Shown: positions 9,442 through 19,408, counted from the stretch's first letter. The stretch: DNA of 64,000 nt from an uncultured Paracoccaceae bacterium (GCA_938005545.1 CALKXV010000014.1:102080-166079); one strand, 5' to 3'. Notes: generated by a model from the sequence alone, not told the origin. Program-made: numbers and translations.

Positions 9442-9665
9442 CCGCCTCTTCTCCTGCCTTGGTCTGGGGGTTCGTCAAAGCGCCCCCACTGTTGTTATAG
9501 GGGCACCGCTTGATTTTGGGTAGACCCGAATTTCAACTACCAAATCTGCAAGGCGCAGAAAACAAAAAGGGGGTGATGTGGGCTTTTCTTTAAACTCTGT
9601 GGCGTCTTGGTTGCGCTTGGTACGTTTCACATCCCCAAATCCGCCGCGCATTCCGTTCGATCTGG

Positions 9666-10232
9666 TCAACCACCCTCTTGGCGAACAAGGGCAAGGTATC
9701 TTGTTCCGGCGGCATTCAGCACCACGTCGCTTTGCACCTTGAAACCGCGCGACGTGAATTCCGAAATGGGATCACCACCCGACGAGCCTGAAAAAATCCC
9801 AAGGCCCGCGCCGAACACAACCGGTTCGACAGTCAGATGCACCCGATTGATGGCGTTATGAGCCAAGAACCAATCGTGCACCCGCGTTCCACCAAGGATC
9901 AGACCATCGCCCAATGGATGCACACTGCCAACCAGATCAGCCAATTCGTCGGGCCGGGTTTGACCCGGGTTCAACCAAAGCTGTGTCGGGCGTTGCCAGC
10001 CGCTTTTCGTCGTCGAAAAGATGATGCGTCGCCGCAAGGGCCGGTCGGCCGCCTCATGGGTGTGACGCCCCATGATCGCCCAATCCGCGGATTCGACATC
10101 GCGAAAGAACAACGCTTGTTCTTCGGCACTCGCCCAAGCCTGCGGCGGCTCGTCGGTGTTCCGCGAGATGAAGCCATCCGCGCTGGTGGCAACAGTTAAG
10201 GTAAATTTGGTCACGGGCGCTATCAAGGCCAA
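9666..10232 (-). CDS. Dihydrofolate reductase-like / RibD C-terminal domain family protein
   Basis: A 188-aa cytoplasmic protein of the RibD C-terminal/DHFR-like fold. It starts FTLTVATSADGFISR, the beta1-alpha1 segment that holds the first part of the NADPH site. It continues with WAIMGRHTHE and then a GDGLILGGTRVHDWFL glycine-rich motif, and ends with VVLNAAGTRYLALVRQ. Such single-domain proteins are annotated as dihydrofolate reductase family; the substrate is usually unknown. Riboflavin reductase activity is possible given the neighbouring ribD, but that is inference. The exact start may be the internal codon before KFTLTV rather than the first ATG. Confidence 0.72.
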   Translation of the reverse strand: MALIAPVTKFTLTVATSADGFISRNTDEPPQAWASAEEQALFFRDVESADWAIMGRHTHEAADRPLRRRIIFSTTKSGWQRPTQLWLNPGQTRPDELADLVGSVHPLGDGLILGGTRVHDWFLAHNAINRVHLTVEPVVFGAGLGIFSGSSGGDPISEFTSRGFKVQSDVVLNAAGTRYLALVRQEGG

Positions 10233-10245
10233 GCGCGCGGCTGCG

Positions 10246-10776
10246 TCAACCCTCGACCAAGGTTTTCAGGTTCGAAAGACCCACCTCATAATCGGTGCCA
10301 ACCCATGTATCCATCATCAGCCCCATCCAACGCGCGACAGGGTTGCCGCCAAGATCGGTCTGAAAGCCCCAAGTCACCGTGGTTTTGCCGCCCGTTTCCA
10401 CCATTTGGAAGTCAGCCGTTGCGGTGCCCATCTCGCCAAAATCCATGGCGGTCGACACCAGCTTATCCGCCTCAGACGCTGTGATCGACTGGCTGCCAGT
10501 TCCAACTTGCGGATGCTCAGACGCCCAGTCGAGCTTTGCACCCACACCTTCGTCGGGCCCGGAATAGGCCAGTTGAACTTCTGGGTCTTTACCCAACCAA
10601 GGTGACCACTCTGCGCCTGCTTTCAAGCTGTTCAGATAGGGAAAGACGTCTGACGCCGGCGCATTGATCTCAACCGAACGCGCCACGGAAACATCCTTTG
10701 GAAGCAGAAACGCGCCACCAATGAAGATGACGCCTAAAACGACAACAATGCCAAGTATCCATTTGATAATACGCAT
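10246..10776 (-). CDS. SRPBCC / polyketide cyclase-like protein with N-terminal membrane anchor
   Basis: A 176-aa protein that starts MRIIKWILGIVVVLGVIFIGG, a single transmembrane anchor. A START/SRPBCC hydrophobic-ligand-binding domain follows (SVEINAPASDVFPYLNSLKAGAEWSPW, later GGKTTVTWGFQTD and the C-terminal helix GTDYEVGLSNLKTLVE). The ligand is unknown. I chose the ATG at 10776 because the upstream extension has no family character and the anchor begins there. The gene lies 13 bp downstream of the preceding minus-strand DHFR-like gene's start on the same strand and could be transcribed with it. Confidence 0.75.
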   Translation of the reverse strand: MRIIKWILGIVVVLGVIFIGGAFLLPKDVSVARSVEINAPASDVFPYLNSLKAGAEWSPWLGKDPEVQLAYSGPDEGVGAKLDWASEHPQVGTGSQSITASEADKLVSTAMDFGEMGTATADFQMVETGGKTTVTWGFQTDLGGNPVARWMGLMMDTWVGTDYEVGLSNLKTLVEG

Positions 10777-10817
10777 GGAAATTCCTTTCAATTGCAAGGA
10801 ACACGATCTTTGATTGT

Positions 10818-10982
10818 TCAGTATCCGAGCACGGCACCGCGCAGAAACGGCAAAGACACCGCAGCGACGATGCCGACCACAGCGCCGATTGCCATGCGTG
10901 GCATCACGCCACCGAAATTCGGCGCGAAAACGCTGAGAAGGCCACAAACAACGGCGTAAAAAACTAAAGAAACGGGTTCCAT
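10818..10982 (-). CDS. Small two-helix membrane protein (54 aa), unknown function
   Basis: A 54-codon frame starting at the ATG at 10982. It encodes two hydrophobic segments (LVFYAVVCGLLSVFAP, then MAIGAVVGIVAAVSLPFL) joined by a short polar loop (NFGGVMPR) and ends LRGAVLGY. The amino-acid make-up is that of a tiny integral membrane protein, and the frame fills the gap between the SRPBCC gene and the HlyU gene on the same strand. I do not recognise a named family. Short hydrophobic proteins of this kind are common and often unannotated in Rhodobacteraceae. Confidence 0.55.
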   Translation of the reverse strand: MEPVSLVFYAVVCGLLSVFAPNFGGVMPRMAIGAVVGIVAAVSLPFLRGAVLGY

Positions 10983-11014
10983 GAGGTCAAGTTTAACAGA
11001 ACAACTCGCGCAGG

Positions 11015-11287
11015 TCAGTCAAAAAGCCGATCGCCCTGTTCGTCGATCATTTGCTTGGCTTTCCGGGTTGACGTATCGACGGCCGATGCCAAGTCGTCCA
11101 GCATGTCGGCGCGGATCAACGTATGGCTTTTCAATTCTCCGTCGATTTCCTTTTCAAGCCGAGCACCCACCCGAAATCGACCGCCCTCGTTCTTTGGCGC
11201 AGGCGTGATCGCGAAGCCTTTATAATCTTCGGGCTTGGCTTCGGGTTTCGGCGCACCGCCGCCAAAAAGCTTGGAAAGGATGGACAT
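11015..11287 (-). CDS. HlyU family protein
   Basis: A 90-aa HlyU-like protein. It has the short N-terminal SILSKLFGGG, then a beta-rich core (YKGFAITPAPKNEGGRFRVGARLEKE) and the SHTLIRADMLDDLASAVDTSTRKAKQMIDEQG helix. HlyU was named for a regulator of Vibrio haemolysin genes, but in alphaproteobacteria the role of this family is not established. It lies on the minus strand between yigZ-like and the 54-aa membrane protein, with no obvious operon partner. Confidence 0.75.
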   Translation of the reverse strand: MSILSKLFGGGAPKPEAKPEDYKGFAITPAPKNEGGRFRVGARLEKEIDGELKSHTLIRADMLDDLASAVDTSTRKAKQMIDEQGDRLFD

Positions 11288-11381
11288 GGGGGCTCCCTTT
11301 TTGTTGGCGGCATTTTGCAGCTCAGCCCCTGCTATGGCAAGTCTACGTTAATGCGCTTTGATCAAGCAGATGACGGACGCC

Positions 11382-11714
11382 CTATTTTCGCTGAGACAAA
11401 TAATGGGTCACACAATCCTGCACGTGACGGAACCGGTCGCCGCCCAGATGCTTTCCGCCGTACCAGCGCGTCACGATGATCATGTGGTTTCTTAGTTCGG
11501 CGCGTTCCAGCATGCGCAATATAATCATGCCTGCGCCCGCTTCGCCGTCGTCATTTTTTAAGGGTGCAGACTCTAAAAGTGCGGCCCATGTGTTGTGGGT
11601 CGCTTTGGAAAATTTCTTGTTTTTCTTAAGCGCTTTCAGAACGGCCGTGGCGTCATCTTTCGAGGCAACGGGTGCTCCCGACACGGCATACCTTGAGCCG
11701 CGATCGGAAAGCAC
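11382..11714 (-). CDS. YigZ/IMPACT (UPF0029) family protein, short form
   Basis: A 110-aa protein of the YigZ/IMPACT family. The core motifs are present: SRYAVSGAPVASKDDA at the N terminus, KATHNTWAALL, the DDGEAGAGMIIL segment (the family's DDGEP.GTAG) and VTRWYGGKHLGGDRF. It lacks the C-terminal ferredoxin-like domain of E. coli YigZ. The only plausible start is a GTG at 11714; the frame stays open upstream into the rpoD 3' end without another good start codon. Function in bacteria is unclear. It follows rpoD by 40 bp and may be co-transcribed with it. Confidence 0.7.
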   Translation of the reverse strand: MLSDRGSRYAVSGAPVASKDDATAVLKALKKNKKFSKATHNTWAALLESAPLKNDDGEAGAGMIILRMLERAELRNHMIIVTRWYGGKHLGGDRFRHVQDCVTHYLSQRK

Positions 11715-11754
11715 ATTCTCAAAGACTTGAAGCTCGCCCTTGCCTTGAGAGAGT

Positions 11755-13755
11755 TTACTGATCCAAGAAGCTCCGCAATTTCCGCGACCGGCTCGGATGC
11801 TTCAGCTTGCGCAAGGCCTTCGCTTCGATCTGGCGGATACGTTCGCGCGTCACGCTGAACTGTTGACCCACCTCTTCCAGCGTGTGGTCGGTGTTCATAC
11901 CGATGCCGAAACGCATGCGCAAAACCCGTTCTTCGCGGGGCGTTAGCGAGGCCAGGACGCGGGTTGTGGTTTCTTTCAGGTTTTCCTGAATGGCGGAATC
12001 CAGTGGCAGAACTGCGTTCTTGTCTTCGATGAAATCGCCAAGCTGCGAATCTTCTTCGTCGCCAATCGGGGTTTCCAGCGAAATTGGTTCCTTGGCGATC
12101 TTCATCACCTTGCGAACCTTGTCCAATGGCATCTGAAGCTTTTCGGCCAATTCCTCGGGCGTGGGTTCGCGACCGATTTCGTGGAGCATCTGACGCCCCG
12201 TCCGCACCAGCTTGTTGATCGTTTCGATCATATGGACCGGAATACGAATCGTGCGCGCCTGATCGGCAATGGAACGGGTGATCGCCTGACGGATCCACCA
12301 GGTGGCATAGGTCGAGAATTTGTACCCGCGACGGTATTCGAACTTGTCGACGGCCTTCATCAGGCCGATGTTACCTTCTTGAATAAGATCAAGGAATTGC
12401 AGCCCGCGGTTCGTGTATTTTTTGGCGATCGAGATCACCAAACGCAGGTTCGCTTCGACCATTTCTTTCTTGGCTTGGCGGGCTTCTTTTTCGCCTTTTT
12501 GAACCTGTTGAACGATGCGGCGGAACTCGGGGATGTCGACGCCGACGTATTGGCCAACCTGAGCCATGTCGCCGCGCAGTTCTTCGATCTTGTCGGTCGA
12601 GCGTTCCATCAGCGATTGCCAACCACGCCCGGCCTTTTCCCGCATCCGGTCGAGCCAGTTCGGGTCAAGCTCATAACCACGGTATGCTTCGATGAATTCA
12701 CGGCGGTTGATGCGGGCTTGGTCCGCAAGCTTTACCATGCTGGAATCAATCGACATGATCCGGCGGTTGATGCCGTAAAGCTGATCGATCAAGGCTTCGA
12801 TACGGTTGTTGTGCAGGTGAAGTTCATTCACCATTTCAACGATCACCGAGCGCAGCTTTTGGTATTTCTTTTCGGCCGCAGCCGAGAAACTGTCGTCTTC
12901 GTTCAACGTGGCTGACATGCGATTGTCCTGCATGTCTGACAGCTTGGAATAATCCTTCGCGATCCGGTCCAGAATTTCCAGCACGCGCGGCTTTAGCGCC
13001 GCTTCCATCGCAGCAAGCGACATGTTGGCTGCATCATCTTCGTCTTCGTCGTCATCATCGGGTTGGATCGGATTGCCGTCGGCGTCCAGTTCAGGTTGAC
13101 CGTCGTCTTCTTTCTTGGCGACTTCCACATTCGTCGTATCGACGACCGGCGTGTCTTCGTCGCCCTCCTCGCCCATGGTCCGCCCAAACGTCGTTTCCAG
13201 ATCGATGACGTCACGCAGAAGAATATCTTCGCTTAGCAATTCGTCGCGCCAGATGGTGATCGCCTGGAACGTCAGCGGGCTTTCGCACAAGCCGGCAATC
13301 ATCGTGTTCCGGCCAGCCTCGATCCGTTTGGCGATGGCGATTTCGCCTTCGCGCGACAACAGTTCGACCGAACCCATTTCGCGCAAATACATCCGCACAG
13401 GGTCGTCGGTACGATCCAGCTTTTCGGTATCGGACGTAGATACGGCAACTTCGCGCGACGCATTTGCCTCAACAACATCGGTCGAGCCTTCGGGCTTGTC
13501 CGCTTCGTCGTCGGCGTCTTCTTCGTCTTCGATGATGTTGATGCCCATTTCAGACAGGGCAGACATCACGTCTTCGATCTTCTCCGAAGCTGCCTCGTCT
13601 GGGGGCAACACACGGTTCAACTCATCGTAAGTGATGTAACCCTTGGAACGGGCATCGGCCATCATCTTTTTGACAGCAGCTTGGCTCATATCCAGGACGG
13701 CTTCGCCCTCCTGATCATCGCCCTTACGATCTTCGTTGGTATCCTTGGCAGCCAT
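11755..13755 (-). CDS. rpoD: RNA polymerase primary sigma factor (sigma-70)
   Basis: A 666-aa housekeeping sigma factor. An N-terminal region 1.1 is followed by a long acidic non-conserved region (runs of Asp/Glu, for example [12 protein letters not shown]). Region 1.2 begins at [21 protein letters not shown]. Region 2 holds the core- and -10-binding signatures [19 protein letters not shown] and [17 protein letters not shown]. Region 3 follows, and region 4 ends with the helix-turn-helix [21 protein letters not shown]. This is the full-length alphaproteobacterial RpoD architecture. It sits 110 bp downstream of dnaG on the same strand, the usual macromolecular-synthesis pair. Confidence 0.98.
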   Translation of the reverse strand: MAAKDTNEDRKGDDQEGEAVLDMSQAAVKKMMADARSKGYITYDELNRVLPPDEAASEKIEDVMSALSEMGINIIEDEEDADDEADKPEGSTDVVEANASREVAVSTSDTEKLDRTDDPVRMYLREMGSVELLSREGEIAIAKRIEAGRNTMIAGLCESPLTFQAITIWRDELLSEDILLRDVIDLETTFGRTMGEEGDEDTPVVDTTNVEVAKKEDDGQPELDADGNPIQPDDDDEDEDDAANMSLAAMEAALKPRVLEILDRIAKDYSKLSDMQDNRMSATLNEDDSFSAAAEKKYQKLRSVIVEMVNELHLHNNRIEALIDQLYGINRRIMSIDSSMVKLADQARINRREFIEAYRGYELDPNWLDRMREKAGRGWQSLMERSTDKIEELRGDMAQVGQYVGVDIPEFRRIVQQVQKGEKEARQAKKEMVEANLRLVISIAKKYTNRGLQFLDLIQEGNIGLMKAVDKFEYRRGYKFSTYATWWIRQAITRSIADQARTIRIPVHMIETINKLVRTGRQMLHEIGREPTPEELAEKLQMPLDKVRKVMKIAKEPISLETPIGDEEDSQLGDFIEDKNAVLPLDSAIQENLKETTTRVLASLTPREERVLRMRFGIGMNTDHTLEEVGQQFSVTRERIRQIEAKALRKLKHPSRSRKLRSFLDQ

Positions 13756-13865
13756 GCGCCACTCCCGGCAAAAATGGTGATTCGCAGTTTCGACGAATCA
13801 TCTAGTGCGAATCACAGAATCTCAACCCATAGCCTTAATTTTTTAAGCCTTATGAGAGGTAAACG

Positions 13866-15815
13866 CTACGCCTCTCCCTGACCTTTTGCGTAGTTGATTC
13901 GCCCGATTAACGCGTCGAATTCGCTTTTTTCGTCTCGTCTTAGGCGCGCTCCGTTCGCGCCCAAGTCGTATTCCATCGTATCTTCGTTGCCACCGGGCTC
14001 TGAGTCCGACAAGGCTTCTGCCACTTGGGCCAGCCGCCATGTCAGCCCTTCATCGGCCAATCCTTCGATATCGCGCATCGCATCTTCGATTTCGCGCCGC
14101 GCGCCACGTCGGGCCGATAGCTTGGCCAGTTCTTCCGCCACAGACATTGAGGCAACACTTGGGTCTGCATTGCCGCGCACCGCCGGTGAAATACGCACAT
14201 GGCGCGGTTGGAACAATTTTTCAAGGGCAGAAACCCCGCAAATCGCTTCAATCTCGCTTTGAATCGCGCCTTCCGTCTCGATCAATGCGCGGCGAACCGC
14301 GTCGTGTTCCGGGTTCGACGTTTCCAGGCGCTCCAATTCCGCGATGAACTGGCCGACCACGCCCGGGTGACGCACCAATGCCGCCAAAATGACCGCCTCT
14401 TTCAACTGTTCTTCGAAGGGTGCACCGGCGGCGGCCAAGGCGCTGGCGCGGGTTTCTGACATGGGTTGTGCAGGTGGGTCAAACCTTTGACCACGCGGGC
14501 GAAACGGTGATTTTCCACGGCGTTCAGCGGGGCGGCCATCAAAAAGCGTCCGGCGCAAACGGTTCACTTCGTCGCCATAGTGGCGTCTTAGAGACGGATC
14601 GCGCACTTTACGGATCGCTTCACGTAAGGATTGATCCAAGGCCGCCTTGCGTTCCGGGCTGTCGAAATTCTTGCCTTCGGTCTCACGACGCCACAAAAGC
14701 TGCACCAAGGGAACCGAGGCTTCGATCTGGCGCTGCATTGCACCGGCACCTTGCGCGCGGATCAGATCATCAGGGTCCATACCTTCGGGCATCAGACAAA
14801 AGCGGAGCGATTTGCCAGCCTCCAGCAATGGTAAAGCCAGATTGATCACGCGCAAGGCGGCGCGAAACCCCGCCGTATCACCATCCAGCGCAATGATCGG
14901 TTCGTCGTGAAGGCGCCACAAAAGTTGGAGCTGTGTATCGGTGATTGCGGTGCCCAGGGGCGCGACCGTTGCCCCGAACCCAGCTTCGGCCAGCGCGATC
15001 ACGTCCATATATCCTTCGGCCACGATCAAAGGCACCTTGCCGCTTGCCTCGCGGGCGGGGCCAACGTTGTAAAGGCTCCGGCCCTTGTCGAACAGTTCGG
15101 TTTCGGGCGAATTCAGGTACTTGGCGTTGTCACTGTCATCCATGGCGCGACCGCCAAAGGCGATGGCGCGACCACGCGCGTCGCGGATCGGAAACATGAT
15201 ACGGTCGCGAAAGGTGTCATAGGGCCGTTTACCCTTGGAGGAGGCTTTGGCGAGCCCGGCGGCAAGGATCAGATCTTCGGCGACATTTTTGCCGACTAGG
15301 TGATCCCACAGGTTTTGCCAGCCCTGCGGCGCAAAGCCAATGTCCCATCGGGCCAGCGCAGCGTCGGACAAGCCCCGCTCGCTCAGATAATCCCGTGCGG
15401 GGCCAGCGCCTGCGGTTTTCAATTGCAGGCGGAAGAACTGCACCGCCTGCTCCATGACATCGACCAATTGGGTGCGTCTGTCGGCCTTTTCCTGTGCTTT
15501 TGGGTCGCGGGCGGGCATCTGCATGCCCGCTTCGCGGGCCAGAATTTCGACGGCTTCCATGAAAGACACATTTTCGGTGGCCCGCACAAAGCTGAACAGA
15601 TCGCCCTTTTCATGGCAACCAAAGCAATAATAGAAGCCTTTGCGGTCATCCACATGGAACGAGGCCGATTTTTCCTGATGAAACGGACAGGACGCCCACA
15701 TGTCGCCTTTGCCCTGATTGGATTTGCGCGCATCCCACGTGACCTTTCGGCCCACGACCTGACTAAGCGAGGCGCGGGATTTCAGTTCATCCAGAAAACC
15801 AGGGGGCAGACTCAT
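13866..15815 (-). CDS. dnaG: DNA primase
   Basis: DnaG (649 aa) makes the RNA primers for replication. The N-terminal zinc-binding domain has C43, H46, C64 and C67 (CPFH and CFGC). The TOPRIM catalytic domain includes the VAEGYMDVIAL glutamate motif and the ALDGDTAGFRAA aspartate motif. A C-terminal helicase-interaction region follows. I chose the ATG at 15815 (MSLPPGFLDELK) because DnaG proteins start a few residues before that helix; the ATG six codons earlier is possible. The gene is followed by rpoD; rpsU is not present upstream, as usual in alphaproteobacteria. Confidence 0.97.
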   Translation of the reverse strand: MSLPPGFLDELKSRASLSQVVGRKVTWDARKSNQGKGDMWASCPFHQEKSASFHVDDRKGFYYCFGCHEKGDLFSFVRATENVSFMEAVEILAREAGMQMPARDPKAQEKADRRTQLVDVMEQAVQFFRLQLKTAGAGPARDYLSERGLSDAALARWDIGFAPQGWQNLWDHLVGKNVAEDLILAAGLAKASSKGKRPYDTFRDRIMFPIRDARGRAIAFGGRAMDDSDNAKYLNSPETELFDKGRSLYNVGPAREASGKVPLIVAEGYMDVIALAEAGFGATVAPLGTAITDTQLQLLWRLHDEPIIALDGDTAGFRAALRVINLALPLLEAGKSLRFCLMPEGMDPDDLIRAQGAGAMQRQIEASVPLVQLLWRRETEGKNFDSPERKAALDQSLREAIRKVRDPSLRRHYGDEVNRLRRTLFDGRPAERRGKSPFRPRGQRFDPPAQPMSETRASALAAAGAPFEEQLKEAVILAALVRHPGVVGQFIAELERLETSNPEHDAVRRALIETEGAIQSEIEAICGVSALEKLFQPRHVRISPAVRGNADPSVASMSVAEELAKLSARRGARREIEDAMRDIEGLADEGLTWRLAQVAEALSDSEPGGNEDTMEYDLGANGARLRRDEKSEFDALIGRINYAKGQGEA

Positions 15816-15943
15816 AGGGGCAATTATCTGCACTGGAGGCGCGGATGTCCATGGGGGTTGAATGCGCCACGCCTGTGGTCAGAGGGCCAATTCCCCCCGC
15901 CATATTCCCCCCAAGACGATGCACGCGCCAATAGACGCTTTGT

Positions 15944-15977
15944 GCGATCCCCTTCCTTTACAGGTCCTTCCTTTACA
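15944..15977. repeat. 15-bp tandem duplication over the glutamate dehydrogenase stop codon
   Basis: Read on the minus strand, the unit CCTGTAAAGGAAGG occurs twice in a row with a 15-base period. The first copy contains the TAA stop of the glutamate dehydrogenase; the second lies immediately downstream and contains an in-frame TAA as well. It looks like a recent slippage duplication with no effect on the protein. Exact borders are within a few bases. Confidence 0.7.
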
Positions 15978-17409
15978 GGCCTTTCGCGCGATAGCTGTCC
16001 GCGACCCGGCTGATCGACACGATATAGGCTGCCGTGCGTAGGTCCGAGACATCATCGCGTCCGTGCCAGACTTCGCGCATCGCCTGATAGGCGCTTCGCA
16101 TCGTGTCATCGAGGCCAGAACGCACCAATTCAAGTTCGCCTGCACCGCGCAGATACTTGTCTTTGAAGTCGCCAGTCATGCTCCAGGCATCGCCGAGGTT
16201 ATCGCTCAACCGTTGTAGTTCGTCGACGATCAGCAAATGGCGCGCTTCTTCCTGACGGCGTTGCATGCGGCCAAAGCGGATGTGGCTCAGGTTCTTGACC
16301 CACTCAAAGTACGACACGGTCACACCGCCTGCGTTTGCGTACATGTCCGGAATGATCACCGTGCCCTTGTTGCGCAGAATCTCATCCGCGCCAGCCGTGA
16401 CGGGGCCGTTCGCCGCTTCGATAATCAAGGGCGCCGTCACACGGGCGGCATTGCCAAGGTTGATCACCCCTTCCAAAGCCGCGGGCACCAGAATATCGCA
16501 GTCCTTTTCCAAAACGGATGCGCCGTCTTCGATGAAGGTCGCGTCCGGGAACCCTTTGACGCCGCCGTGATTGGCGATCCACTTGTGGACAGCTTCGACG
16601 TCGATCCCGTCGTCGCTGACCAACGCGCCGTCGCGTTCAATGATGCCGGTGACGATCGAACCGTCTTCTTCCCGCAAGAACTTTGCCGCGTGATATCCCA
16701 CGTTTCCAAGGCCCTGCACCACAACGCGCTTACCGTCCAGTGTGCCTGACAACCCGGCTGCCGCGATGTCTTCGGGGTGGCGAAAGAATTCCTGAAGCGC
16801 ATATTGTACGCCTCGCCCCGTTGCTTCGACCCGGCCCTGAATACCGCCCGCATGGGGTGGTTTGCCCGTGACACAAGCTTTGGCGTTGATATCTGTCGTG
16901 TTCATCCGTGCGTATTGGTCGGCAATCCAGGCCATTTCGCGTTCGCCCGTGCCCATATCGGGTGCGGGCACGTTTTGGGCCGGGTCAATCAGATGGCGCT
17001 TGGCCAACTCATAGGCGAAACGGCGTGTGATCCGTTCAAGCTCGTCTTCGTCATATTGGCGCGGATCAATGCACAATCCGCCCTTGGAGCCGCCAAAAGG
17101 CGTTTCAACCAGGGCACATTTGTACGTCATCAGGGCCGCGAGTGCCTCAACTTCGTCTTGATTGACCCCAAGCGAGTACCGAATGCCGCCTTTCACCGGT
17201 TCCATATGCTCGGAATGTACCGAGCGGTAACCGGTGAACGTGTGTATGCTTCCTCGAAGTTTTACACCGAAACGGACCATATAGGTCGAGTTGCAGACAC
17301 GAATTTTGTCCTCCAACCCCGGCGGAAGTTCCATCAACGCAACCGCGCGATTGAACATCATGTCTACGCTTTCGCGAAATGTGGGTTCTGTAATGACACC
17401 AGCGTCCAT
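15973..17409 (-). CDS. Glu/Leu/Phe/Val dehydrogenase (glutamate dehydrogenase)
   Basis: A 478-aa NAD(P)-dependent amino-acid dehydrogenase, most likely glutamate dehydrogenase linking glutamate and 2-oxoglutarate. Substrate-domain motifs are PVKGGIRYSLGV, the catalytic-lysine region ETPFGGSKGGL, and PAPDMGTGEREMAWI. The Rossmann domain has VQGLGNVGYHAAKFL. The C-terminal part contains ANAGGVTVSYFEWVKNL, characteristic of the family. Length fits the GdhA-like group of about 475 aa found in Rhodobacterales. A 15-bp tandem duplication covers its stop codon. The 289-bp region between it and the TadG-type gene must carry divergent promoters. Confidence 0.92.
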   Translation of the reverse strand: MDAGVITEPTFRESVDMMFNRAVALMELPPGLEDKIRVCNSTYMVRFGVKLRGSIHTFTGYRSVHSEHMEPVKGGIRYSLGVNQDEVEALAALMTYKCALVETPFGGSKGGLCIDPRQYDEDELERITRRFAYELAKRHLIDPAQNVPAPDMGTGEREMAWIADQYARMNTTDINAKACVTGKPPHAGGIQGRVEATGRGVQYALQEFFRHPEDIAAAGLSGTLDGKRVVVQGLGNVGYHAAKFLREEDGSIVTGIIERDGALVSDDGIDVEAVHKWIANHGGVKGFPDATFIEDGASVLEKDCDILVPAALEGVINLGNAARVTAPLIIEAANGPVTAGADEILRNKGTVIIPDMYANAGGVTVSYFEWVKNLSHIRFGRMQRRQEEARHLLIVDELQRLSDNLGDAWSMTGDFKDKYLRGAGELELVRSGLDDTMRSAYQAMREVWHGRDDVSDLRTAAYIVSISRVADSYRAKGL

Positions 17410-17698
17410 CAGGTTTCTCCTTTAGATCGCGCCCTTGTCTTATGTTCTGCTTAACAGCTGCCTAACACCAAAGCACCAATAACCTGCCGGTCGCACAAAA
17501 CAACGGCTTTTCCGGCGATTGATTTGGCATTCGATCTAATCAGTTCTTTGTCGCCGGATTGGTGACCAACTAGTAGTGAAACACCGCGAATTGTGGCGCT
17601 TGCTGCCCCAGAAGCGCCATATTTCAGAACTATCAGTAAATAAGATTTTATTGGGTCTCCGCCCTGTTCTCGAGGCCCCTGGTAACCGGTGAGATACA
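17410..17698. promoter_or_regulatory. Divergent intergenic region between glutamate dehydrogenase and TadG-type gene
   Basis: This 289-bp region separates two divergent genes and should contain both promoters. It holds an inverted repeat GGCGCTT ... AAGCGCC (17595-17601 and 17612-17618) but no box that I can assign to a known regulator. A 92-codon minus-strand frame overlaps the TadG start, has no family character, and was not accepted. Confidence 0.4.
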
Positions 17699-19408
17699 AT
17701 GCTGACAATGCGTTTAAAAAGCCAAACACTGCCGTTCCGCTCGGACGAAAAAGGTTCGCTGACGGTCTTCAGTCTGTTTATTTTTCTGCTTATTCTGATG
17801 ATGTCTGGCATGGCCGTCGACATGATCCGTCATGAACGGACGCGCGTCGACCTTCAAAACACCATCGACACAGCCGTTGTCGCAGCATCCAGCCTGACGC
17901 AAGCCGCACAAACACCAACGGACGTTGAAGCCTTGGTAAAGGACCACGTTGCTAAGGCAGGGTTCGATCCGTCGATTGTCACGGTAAATTCCGAATTGGA
18001 GCGTCCAGAAGGATCGGAAACCATCATCAGCCGGTTTGTAACGGCCGAGGCTGATTTTGAAATCAATACCGTCTTTATGGGGCTAATGGGAATTGACGAG
18101 CTTGAAGGCGGAGCGGCGTCGGGTGCCAGCGAAGGCCAGCAGCTTATCGAAATCTCCTTGGTTCTGGACAATTCCGGGTCCATGAGAGGCGATAAACTTG
18201 CCGAACTAAAATCTGCGTCCAAAGAATTCGTTTCGACGATTCTGAATAACAATTCGCCAGACCGGACGGTAATTTCCATCGTGCCATATGCCGGTCAGGT
18301 TCACATGAGCGCTGATCTAAAGGCGCGCTTGGGTTTGAACACCACGACGGTGGACTTAAACACTGATGCTTTGGCAGTTGCGAATCCGCCGAGCCACCCC
18401 GGAGCGATCAACGCGTTTGTTGAAGGCGATCTCGCCTCGAACTGCGCCCGTTTCCGCGACGATGATTTTGCGACGCGCAGCGTTGCCGATGGTTTGGAAG
18501 TCGAACTTCTTGCGAACTTTGCATTCAGAAACGCCGGTGATTTATCTAATGCACCCAACGCGAATAATCGGTGGTGTGACGACAGAACGCTGGACATGCT
18601 TTTGTTTCAAAACAGTGAAACCGCCCTGCACGAACATATCGAACTCATGCAAGCCGGCGGCTGGACCGCAGTTGATTATGGAATGAATTGGGGCTTGGGC
18701 CTTCTTGATCCATCCTTCCAGGACATTGTGCAAAGCATGGTCGACGACAACGTTGTGCCGGCCAGCGTCGCGGGGGCACCGGTGCCATTCGGAACACCAA
18801 ACGTCCTGAAATACGTGGTTTTGATGACCGATGGTATCAACACGCGTCAGCTAGACCTGAAGGATGAATTCAAGTCCGGCCCAACCCGTATCTGGTACTC
18901 TGATACTGAGGCAGGCGGCCCCGATTTCAACTTCACTGGATTCTATGTTGAAATGCCGGATGCCCCGGCCAGCCAGCGTTGGTTTGTTCCGGGTGACCCT
19001 TCGACCAATAGCGATAATCAATCCGTGGCTAATCTGCCCGCAGACGCTGTGCAGTGGGATCATCACCAGTTGTTTGATCGCTTCAACCCGATCGATGTAG
19101 CTGAATACTTTTTCGAAAACTCAGACCCAGCAGCCTTTGACTCCTACTCCAACGCGGTCAATCAGGACTTGGGACATGAAAAGGCCGACACCGATCTGGC
19201 TTCGATTTGCACCGTTGCACGCGGCGCGCCCGGAACGGAAGATGTCAAAATCTTTACGATTGCTCTGGAAGCGCCTGACGCGGCAGACGCGTTACTTGCA
19301 GAATGTTCCGGCCAAGATTCGAACCACTTTAACGTCGTGGGAGAAGAACTAAGCGAAGCGTTCAACTCAATTGCGACACAGATTACCCAATTGAGGCTGA
19401 CGCAATGA
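17699..19408 (+). CDS. TadG-like protein with von Willebrand factor A domain
   Basis: A 569-aa membrane-anchored surface protein. The N-terminal segment (GSLTVFSLFIFLLILMMSGMAVDMIRHE, residues 19-46) is the TadE/TadG-type pilus assembly helix, followed by LQNTIDTAVVAAS as in Flp-pilus proteins. A vWA domain starts near residue 150 with EISLVLDNSGSM, giving an intact MIDAS motif (D157, S159, S161); VVLMTDGIN supplies a later metal-site segment. Proteins of this type belong to tight-adherence (Tad) pilus systems. It is the first of three consecutive plus-strand genes; the rest of a tad locus is not in the window. Confidence 0.82.
   Translation: MLTMRLKSQTLPFRSDEKGSLTVFSLFIFLLILMMSGMAVDMIRHERTRVDLQNTIDTAVVAASSLTQAAQTPTDVEALVKDHVAKAGFDPSIVTVNSELERPEGSETIISRFVTAEADFEINTVFMGLMGIDELEGGAASGASEGQQLIEISLVLDNSGSMRGDKLAELKSASKEFVSTILNNNSPDRTVISIVPYAGQVHMSADLKARLGLNTTTVDLNTDALAVANPPSHPGAINAFVEGDLASNCARFRDDDFATRSVADGLEVELLANFAFRNAGDLSNAPNANNRWCDDRTLDMLLFQNSETALHEHIELMQAGGWTAVDYGMNWGLGLLDPSFQDIVQSMVDDNVVPASVAGAPVPFGTPNVLKYVVLMTDGINTRQLDLKDEFKSGPTRIWYSDTEAGGPDFNFTGFYVEMPDAPASQRWFVPGDPSTNSDNQSVANLPADAVQWDHHQLFDRFNPIDVAEYFFENSDPAAFDSYSNAVNQDLGHEKADTDLASICTVARGAPGTEDVKIFTIALEAPDAADALLAECSGQDSNHFNVVGEELSEAFNSIATQITQLRLTQ

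Noticed and set aside
12181..12915. 244-codon plus-strand frame
   Set aside because: Antisense to the conserved core of rpoD.
17451..17729. 92-codon minus-strand frame
   Set aside because: Overlaps the TadG-type start, no domain, and would remove the divergent promoter region.
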